Assembly (NCBI GenBank): GCA_905210055.1
Contig: CAJLVH010000119.1
Coordinates: 1 to 5,986, forward strand
Source of the DNA: an uncultured Enorma sp.
Lineage (GTDB): Bacteria > Actinomycetota > Coriobacteriia > Coriobacteriales > Coriobacteriaceae
Reading direction: 5' to 3'
DNA: 5,986 bases
Below the pieces are notes generated by a model. That model worked only from the letters and a program-made list of their open reading frames with translations. It was not told the origin of the DNA and made no database searches. The first letter of the stretch is position 1. Every line of letters begins with the position of its first letter. The position numbers and the translations under genes are program-made. Below are positions 1-3,722 of this stretch, piece by piece.

Positions 1-1276
1 CGAGCTCACCCGCCGACACCGTCGCCGGAGATGCAGCCGCGTTCACCGCCACGAGCACGCGCACATCGTCGCACGCGCGCTCGAAGAGCAGCTGCTCGCT
101 CGCAATCTGTACGTTGCGGTATGCTCCGTAACAGAGTGCGCGCGCAGCAGGCGCGAGCGAGCCGTCCGCCTCGCGCGCCGTGCGCGTCGTGGCGAGCCTG
201 CTGATCCATGCGGTGAGAGCGTTCGGCCGCGGCTCCTCGAATGCCGGACGCAGTGGCCAATCATCTCCCCCGCCCTTCTGGCCAGGCTCGCCCCATTCGC
301 TGCCGTAATAGAGGCAGGGAATCCCCGGCATCCCGAAGAGCAGGCCATAGGCGGGACGTACGCACGCCGGATCGGAAAGGATGCTCGCAATGCGTGTCAC
401 GTCATGGTTGTCGACGAATGAGAGCAGATGCAATCCCTGGTAGATGCACCACGGGTCGCTGCCAAACTGCCGATGCAGCGAATGGGCGATCTCGAACATG
501 TTGCGAGAATTGAAGCTCGAATAAAGCCCCTTGTAACACTCGTAATTCGTGCATGAATGAAGCATGTCGCCATTCACGAGCTGGCTATAGTCGCCGTGGA
601 GCATCTCGCCGATGAGCGGAAACGTCGCATCTGACCCAGGTGCGCCAAAAACGGGCTGACCCGAAAACTCGTTCGCGAGCGCCCGCAAACGACGCAGGAA
701 CTCGTGATCGAGCAGGTAGGCGACGTCCAAGCGCAGACCGTCGATACCGAATTCGCTCCGCCAGAATCGCACGGTGTCGAGCAGGTAGTCCGCCACCTCG
801 GGGTTGCGCAGATTCAACTTCACAAGGTCGTACGCACCCTCCCAGCCCTCGTACCAAAAGCCGTCGCCATATGCGGAATCGCCGTCGAAGTTCGTGATAA
901 ACCAATCGCGGTACCGGGAGTCCCAGCCGTGCTCCCGCAGGTCGCGAAAGGCCCAGAACTCACGTCCCACATGATTGAACACGGCATCGAGCACCACGCG
1001 GATGCCGTGTTCGTGAAGTACGCTCACCACATAGGCAAGATCCTCGTTGCCGCCCAGGCGGCAGTCGACGCAGCGCAGGTCGCGCGTGTCGTACCCGTGG
1101 ACGCTCGATTCGAACACGGGGTTGAGCAGCACCGCGTCCACGCCGAGCCCCTGAAGGTAACCCGCCCACGCGGCGACGCGGCGCAGACGCGGAACCCGCA
1201 CGCCGTCGTTTTCGTGCGGCGCACCGCAAAGCCCCAACGGATAGATCTGGTAGAACGTGCTCTCACCTGCCCACAT
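1..1276 (-). CDS. GH13 alpha-amylase family glycoside hydrolase (maltodextrin/alpha-glucosidase type), 3' end beyond window
   Basis: The reading frame runs from ATG at 1276 to the left edge without a stop, giving 425 codons. It opens with MWAGESTFYQIYPLG, typical of the start of a GH13 (beta/alpha)8 barrel. The family's conserved regions follow in order: HGYDTRD (60-66), DAVFNHVG (97-104, region I), GLRLDVAY (180-187, region II, nucleophile Asp184), LIGEMLHGDY (221-230, region III, acid/base Glu224) and FVDNHDVTRI (287-296, region IV, Asp292). The catalytic triad is complete. After the barrel, GIPCLYYGSEWGEPG (318-332) leads into a C-terminal beta domain (about 375-425), so little is missing. 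There is no signal peptide, so it probably hydrolyses alpha-1,4-linked maltodextrins in the cytoplasm. Exact specificity (alpha-glucosidase, cyclomaltodextrinase or maltogenic amylase) cannot be decided. The start is set by GGAAAGG six bases upstream; an in-frame ATG at 1294 lies upstream of that site. It follows the strong terminator after the rubredoxin gene, so it is probably a separate transcription unit. Confidence 0.93.
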   Translation of the reverse strand, partial: MWAGESTFYQIYPLGLCGAPHENDGVRVPRLRRVAAWAGYLQGLGVDAVLLNPVFESSVHGYDTRDLRCVDCRLGGNEDLAYVVSVLHEHGIRVVLDAVFNHVGREFWAFRDLREHGWDSRYRDWFITNFDGDSAYGDGFWYEGWEGAYDLVKLNLRNPEVADYLLDTVRFWRSEFGIDGLRLDVAYLLDHEFLRRLRALANEFSGQPVFGAPGSDATFPLIGEMLHGDYSQLVNGDMLHSCTNYECYKGLYSSFNSRNMFEIAHSLHRQFGSDPWCIYQGLHLLSFVDNHDVTRIASILSDPACVRPAYGLLFGMPGIPCLYYGSEWGEPGQKGGGDDWPLRPAFEEPRPNALTAWISRLATTRTAREADGSLAPAARALCYGAYRNVQIASEQLLFERACDDVRVLVAVNAAASPATVSAGEL

Positions 1277-1282
1277 GACATG

Positions 1283-1289
1283 CCTTTCC
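1283..1289 (-). promoter_or_regulatory. Ribosome binding site of the GH13 gene
   Basis: GGAAAGG lies 6 nt before the ATG at 1276. It decides between that start and the in-frame ATG at 1294, which would lie upstream of the site and add only six residues. I see no convincing -35/-10 pair between this site and the terminator at 1331-1366. Confidence 0.75.
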
Positions 1290-1325
1290 AACATGAAAAA
1301 CCCAGCTTAGTCGGATGCCTTCATT

Positions 1326-1366
1326 CTGAAAACGCCGGGCTGCGACATACGGCGCAACCCGGCGTT
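1326..1366 (-). terminator. Intrinsic terminator after the rubredoxin gene
   Basis: A 14-bp stem (arms 1331-1344 and 1353-1366, one G-U pair on the RNA) with an 8-nt loop is followed on the minus strand by a short T run (four T in a row, ending at 1329). It begins 25 nt after the rubredoxin stop codon. It is the strongest terminator-like structure in the window. It separates the redox pair from the GH13 gene. The U tract is short, so termination may be incomplete. Confidence 0.82.
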
Positions 1367-1390
1367 ATCGTCTATCGCTGCTGGAACGAG

Positions 1391-1534
1391 CTACTCCTCG
1401 ACCGCCTCGAACTGATCGGGACCGACGCCGCACACGGGGCAGACGAAGTCCTCGGGCAGCTCGGGGGTATCGACCTCGACCTCATACCCGCACACGACGC
1501 ATACGAATTTGTAGGTCTTCTTCTCGTCGCTCAT
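1391..1534 (-). CDS. Short rubredoxin (47 aa), electron carrier
   Basis: This small protein carries both rubredoxin iron knuckles: CVVCGY (Cys12, Cys15) and CPVCGVG (Cys32, Cys35), followed by the family ending DQFEAVEE. Four cysteines in this arrangement bind one iron in Fe(SCys)4 geometry and carry single electrons in the cytoplasm. Only 16 residues separate Cys15 from Cys32, against 29 in classical rubredoxins such as that of Clostridium pasteurianum. The missing stretch is the Gly/Pro/Asp-rich loop before the LPED motif, which is retained here. The gene follows the flavin-reductase-like gene by 130 nt and is closed by a strong terminator. It therefore probably supplies the rubredoxin half of an Hrb-type system. 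The start at 1534 is favoured by GGAAAGG 9 nt upstream. In-frame ATGs at 1543 and 1552 touch or precede that site. Confidence 0.9.
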   Translation of the reverse strand: MSDEKKTYKFVCVVCGYEVEVDTPELPEDFVCPVCGVGPDQFEAVEE

Positions 1535-1543
1535 CTGGCACAT

Positions 1544-1550
1544 CCTTTCC
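1544..1550 (-). promoter_or_regulatory. Ribosome binding site of the rubredoxin gene
   Basis: GGAAAGG lies 9 nt before ATG 1534. The in-frame ATG at 1543 directly abuts this site and the one at 1552 overlaps it, so neither is a likely start. The same heptamer serves the GH13 gene. Confidence 0.65.
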
Positions 1551-1556
1551 ATGTAA

Positions 1557-1575
1557 ACCGGCAACCGCTGCCGGT
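1557..1575 (-). other. Hairpin just upstream of the rubredoxin ribosome binding site
   Basis: A perfect 7-bp stem, ACCGGCA (minus strand, 1575-1569) with TGCCGGT (1563-1557), has a 5-nt loop. It ends 6 nt before the rubredoxin SD site. Only two T follow the stem, so it is not a standard terminator. It could adjust rubredoxin translation or mark an RNA end. The structure is read directly; the role is inference. Confidence 0.5.
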
Positions 1576-1646
1576 GTCTTCTGAATGGTACCCACGGGCA
1601 CGGCTCTCATACAAATGATTCCGCACGCGTATCACATCATCACCAG

Positions 1647-1660
1647 CCGGCAATGGCCGG
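1647..1660 (-). other. Short hairpin after the flavin protein stop codon
   Basis: A 5-bp stem CCGGC/GCCGG with a 4-nt loop starts 4 nt after the stop codon of the flavin-reductase-like gene. No T run follows, so read-through into the rubredoxin gene is likely. Apart from this and the hairpin at 1557-1575, I see no promoter in the 130-nt gap between the two genes. Confidence 0.35.
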
Positions 1661-1664
1661 AGCG

Positions 1665-2168
1665 CTACCCCTGATAGCTCGATGCCTTGGGCGGCGTCTT
1701 GCCCTTGAGTACGGCATGGTAGTAGCTGTAGGTGAGCGGTTCCTCGTCTGAGAGCACCTGGGCATCGACGACCTCGCCGATGAACAGAAGATGCGTGCCC
1801 ACATCGACCGTATCCACCAAACGGCACGCTAGAAGCGCGCAGACGTGCTCGGGCGAATAAGGACTTCCCACCGCAGAGGTCTCGCAACCGTACTTTTCGA
1901 ACTTATCGTAGGTATCGCTCGAGCGGAATCCGAAATTGCCGATGTAGGGCATATCCGCCGTCTTGTCGATCGCCGTCACGGTGAACGCACCGGCGGCCTC
2001 GATGACGTCTGCCGTGACGTTCTCCTTGTTCACCGCCACCGAGACGCGCGGTGGCTGGGACGTCACCTGCACCGCCGTGTTGACCACGCAGCCCGCGCGC
2101 CGACCGTCCGCCTCGGCGGATACGACGTACAGCCCGTAGCTCATTTTGAAGAATGCCGAAAGATCCAT
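1665..2168 (-). CDS. Flavin-reductase-like FMN-binding protein, flavin half of a high-molecular-weight rubredoxin (Hrb) system
   Basis: This 167-residue protein matches the flavin reductase-like FMN-binding domain found at the N-terminus of Hrb. Recognisable stretches are MSYGLYVVSA (9-18), the NTAVQVTSQPP flavin-site region (30-40), VAVNKEN (44-50), and NFGFRSSDTYDKFE in the middle. It ends in HAVLKGKTPPKASSYQG, resembling the linker that in fused Hrb proteins leads into the rubredoxin domain. Here a stop codon follows, and a separate rubredoxin gene begins 130 nt downstream. By analogy with Moorella Hrb it would oxidise NAD(P)H and pass electrons through FMN to rubredoxin, and then to a flavodiiron or similar protein, for NO or O2 removal. 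That terminal partner is not in the window. The start at 2168 (MDLSAFFK) is set by AGGAAGGAG 6 nt upstream; the ATG 45 nt further upstream lacks such a site. Confidence 0.88.
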   Translation of the reverse strand: MDLSAFFKMSYGLYVVSAEADGRRAGCVVNTAVQVTSQPPRVSVAVNKENVTADVIEAAGAFTVTAIDKTADMPYIGNFGFRSSDTYDKFEKYGCETSAVGSPYSPEHVCALLACRLVDTVDVGTHLLFIGEVVDAQVLSDEEPLTYSYYHAVLKGKTPPKASSYQG

Positions 2169-2174
2169 GGGGAG

Positions 2175-2183
2175 CTCCTTCCT
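2175..2183 (-). promoter_or_regulatory. Ribosome binding site of the flavin protein gene
   Basis: AGGAAGGAG, a near-perfect Shine-Dalgarno sequence, sits 6 nt before ATG 2168. This excludes the longer frame that begins at 2213. Confidence 0.85.
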
Positions 2184-2184
2184 G

Positions 2185-2199
2185 GGATGCGGGGCATCC
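2185..2199 (-). other. Hairpin directly upstream of the flavin protein ribosome binding site
   Basis: A perfect 6-bp stem, GGATGC/GCATCC, with a 3-nt loop ends one base before the AGGAAGGAG site, within the predicted 5' leader. It could influence ribosome access or mRNA stability. The structure is seen; the function is inference. Confidence 0.45.
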
Positions 2200-2211
2200 G
2201 GACTTGGAACC

Positions 2212-2217
2212 ATTGTA
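2212..2217 (-). promoter_or_regulatory. Candidate -10 element for the flavin protein/rubredoxin pair
   Basis: TACAAT on the minus strand matches the sigma-70 -10 consensus at five of six positions. It would place the transcript start near 2205, about 37 nt before the start codon. No good -35 hexamer lies 16-18 nt upstream; that zone is instead occupied by an inverted repeat (2221-2237). Activator dependence is one explanation, chance another. Confidence 0.4.
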
Positions 2218-2220
2218 CCC

Positions 2221-2237
2221 AGTGCAGAGCCCGCACT
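2221..2237 (-). promoter_or_regulatory. Inverted repeat at the candidate promoter (possible operator)
   Basis: AGTGC-N7-GCACT forms a 17-bp inverted repeat ending 3 bp upstream of the candidate TACAAT -10 element. Its position is suitable for a dimeric regulator of the flavin protein/rubredoxin unit. The arms are only 5 bp, so chance cannot be excluded. Confidence 0.3.
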
Positions 2238-2250
2238 CGCTGGAAGCCGT

Positions 2251-2290
2251 GAACGGTCTTTCGTTCCCTTGCGCGATGCGCCGGAGGCGC
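2251..2290 (-). other. Two weak hairpins after smpB, no clear terminator
   Basis: The first 46 nt after the smpB stop contain GCGCC/GGCGC (2278-2290, 3-nt loop) and then GAACG/CGTTC (2251-2266, 6-nt loop). Each has a 5-bp stem and neither is followed by a T run. They may be a weak end of the rnr-TPR-smpB transcript. No ssrA (tmRNA) sequence fits in this 128-nt gap. Confidence 0.3.
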
Positions 2291-2296
2291 CCGGCC

Positions 2297-2767
2297 CTAG
2301 CGGTTGCGCTCCTTGAGCGTGCGCTCGATCTCGCGCTGCATATCGCGCTTCGCCATATCGTCTCGCTTGTCGTAGAGCTTCTTGCCACGCCCGAGACCCA
2401 GCAGAAGCTTCACGCGGCCGTCGGTGTTGAAATAGAGCTCGAGCGGCACGAGGGCGTATCCGCGCGTACGCAGCTTCACATCGAGATGGTTGATCTCCTT
2501 GCGATGGAGCAGGAGGCGCCGGCGGCGATCGGGGTCGCGGTTGAAGATCGAGCCGTTGCTATAGGGATGGATGTGCACGCCGATGAGCCAGCATTCTCCC
2601 CCACGGATGACCGCGTACGTATCGGTGATCTGGCAGGCGCGCTCGCGTAGGCTCCGCACCTCGGTGCCGGAGAGCTCGACGCCGCATTCGTACGTCTCCT
2701 CGATGAAGTACGCATGGTGCGCCGAGCGGTTCTTCGCGATGGTCTTGCGCTCCTTGCGGCTAGGCAT
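2297..2767 (-). CDS. smpB: SsrA-binding protein SmpB
   Basis: SmpB binds tmRNA and brings it to ribosomes stalled on mRNA lacking a stop codon, starting trans-translation. The 156-residue product has the usual length and the family signatures in order: NRSAHHAYFIEETYECG (13-29), the core GTEVRSLRER (34-43), DPDRRRRLLLHRKEI (78-92), GYALVPLELYF (103-113) and GLGRGKKLYDKRDD (124-137). The basic C-terminal tail RDMQREIERTLKERNR, which enters the ribosomal mRNA channel in characterised SmpB proteins, is complete. A longer open frame reaches upstream to 3082, but it is antisense-free shadow sequence inside the TPR gene. The true start is ATG 2767, with GGAAGGGGG 5 nt upstream. The start overlaps the last 8 nt of the TPR gene, which suggests coupled translation. 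Its position downstream of rnr echoes the common rnr-smpB neighbourhood. Confidence 0.97.
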   Translation of the reverse strand: MPSRKERKTIAKNRSAHHAYFIEETYECGVELSGTEVRSLRERACQITDTYAVIRGGECWLIGVHIHPYSNGSIFNRDPDRRRRLLLHRKEINHLDVKLRTRGYALVPLELYFNTDGRVKLLLGLGRGKKLYDKRDDMAKRDMQREIERTLKERNR

Positions 2768-3635
2768 CGGTGCCCCCTTCCACCTCGGCGCGCTCGGCCT
2801 CAAGCTCGGCGTCGGACTCGTGAATGAGCTGGATGAGCGCAGCGCATGCATCCTCGCCCACGAGGTCGCGGGCGCGCAGCGTATAGCGGGTCGCCTCATC
2901 GCGCTCGCCCGCCTTCGAGGCGTCCGTGGCGCACATGAGCAGGCAGATGGCGATCTCGGCGTTCGGGTCGGTCGGGAAGCCCTGCGATGCGAGCTCTTGT
3001 GCGGCCTCGTCGTCGGAAGCGCTCGCTGCATCCGGTGCCTCCTGCATAAGGCGTGCGAGCACCTGACGCGTCGCGCGCTCACCGAGGGCGAAGGCCGCGG
3101 CGCGACGCGCGAACCCCGAGGCGAGCAGCGGCTCGTCCTTATTCAGGAAGAACTGGCCGAGCGCCGCGCACGCGCGGCCGAAGAGCTTGGCGTCCGCCGC
3201 ACGCTCGAGCACGGAATAGGCAAGCGCGCCCCACTCATTCTCGTTGCCGAGCACACGGTAGAGCTCCGCCAGATCCAGGCGGTAGGCGCAGTTCATGGGA
3301 TTCCAGCGCACGGCCTGCTTGAGCGCGTCGCGGGCAAGACCGAACTCCCGCTGGTTGATATAGACGTAGGCAAGGTCGGCATACATGCGGTCGAAGGGAG
3401 CTCCCACCTGCACGAGCGTACGCGGATCCTTTTCCACGCGCCGGTACGCGAGCCGCTCGAAGCTATCGGCGAAACAGAAGTACTGCACCTCGTCGCTTAC
3501 GGGGCACGCTTCCTTCACGTAATCTTCGACAGCATCGCGCATCTCGAGCAACTCTGGTAGAGCGGCGTCGAAATCGCCCTGGCTCAGATAGTTCTCGACA
3601 TGCTGGATTGCCTGTGCTGAGATCGGCAGATCCAT
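2760..3635 (-). CDS. TPR-repeat protein of unknown function between rnr and smpB
   Basis: I do not recognise a named family. The 291-residue protein is mostly predicted helix, with no signal peptide or membrane segment, so it is probably cytoplasmic. The clearest tetratricopeptide repeat is about 80-113 (FDRMYADLAYVYINQREFGL, then ARDALKQAVRWNP); a second, looser helical pair follows at 114-147. Further helical pairs at about 151-185 and 225-260 may be degenerate repeats. The stretch 199-215 is Ala/Asp/Ser/Glu-rich and probably a flexible linker. The C-terminus (about 270-291) is very acidic. TPR folds usually bind proteins, so a scaffold or adaptor role is plausible. Its place between RNase R and SmpB suggests a link to RNA turnover or ribosome rescue, which is inference only. 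The start MDLPISAQ is set by AAGGAGG 5 nt upstream. It begins 87 nt after rnr and overlaps smpB by 8 nt. Confidence 0.88.
   Translation of the reverse strand: MDLPISAQAIQHVENYLSQGDFDAALPELLEMRDAVEDYVKEACPVSDEVQYFCFADSFERLAYRRVEKDPRTLVQVGAPFDRMYADLAYVYINQREFGLARDALKQAVRWNPMNCAYRLDLAELYRVLGNENEWGALAYSVLERAADAKLFGRACAALGQFFLNKDEPLLASGFARRAAAFALGERATRQVLARLMQEAPDAASASDDEAAQELASQGFPTDPNAEIAICLLMCATDASKAGERDEATRYTLRARDLVGEDACAALIQLIHESDAELEAERAEVEGGTDA
2773..2781 (-). promoter_or_regulatory. Ribosome binding site of smpB, inside the TPR gene
   Basis: GGAAGGGGG lies 5 nt before ATG 2767, within the last codons of the upstream gene. It encodes part of that protein's GlyGly stretch. Together with the 8-nt overlap it supports translational coupling. 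Confidence 0.65.
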
Positions 3636-3640
3636 GGCTT

Positions 3641-3647
3641 CCTCCTT
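3641..3647 (-). promoter_or_regulatory. Ribosome binding site of the TPR gene
   Basis: AAGGAGG, a perfect Shine-Dalgarno core, lies 5 nt before ATG 3635. It excludes the in-frame ATG at 3662, which is upstream of it. Confidence 0.85.
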
Positions 3648-3663
3648 ATGCGGCGCAGGCACG

Positions 3664-3695
3664 CTCGAGCCGCGCCGGACGCGCCGATGCTCGAG
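3664..3695 (-). other. Inverted repeat in the rnr-TPR gap
   Basis: Seven-base arms CTCGAGC/GCTCGAG (3664-3670 and 3689-3695) enclose 18 nt that contain a further CGCG/CGCG pair. The resulting stem-loop has an internal bulge. No T run follows, so it is not a standard terminator, and rnr and the TPR gene may still be cotranscribed. It could be an RNA-processing or stability element. Because both arms contain CTCGAG, each can also act as a small palindrome alone. Confidence 0.35.
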
Positions 3696-3722
3696 GTCGG
3701 GCCGTGCGTAATAATCGTCGGG

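Noticed and set aside
704..1618. Plus-strand 304-codon open frame opposite the GH13 and rubredoxin genes
   Set aside because: It runs across two real minus-strand genes and the terminator between them. It has no recognisable domain. Long antisense frames are expected in GC-rich coding DNA, where stop codons are rare.
2169..2296. ssrA (tmRNA) gene next to smpB
   Set aside because: ssrA often neighbours smpB, but the gap is only 128 nt and contains no tRNA-like acceptor end or tag-peptide frame.
2768..3082. Upstream extension of the smpB frame
   Set aside because: The extra 105 residues are Arg/Ser/Ala-rich shadow of the TPR gene. SmpB has its normal length from 2767 with its own SD site.
2571..3560. 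Plus-strand 329-codon open frame opposite the TPR gene and smpB
   Set aside because: It covers an overlap junction of two well-supported genes and shows no family motif. It is a shadow of their codon bias.
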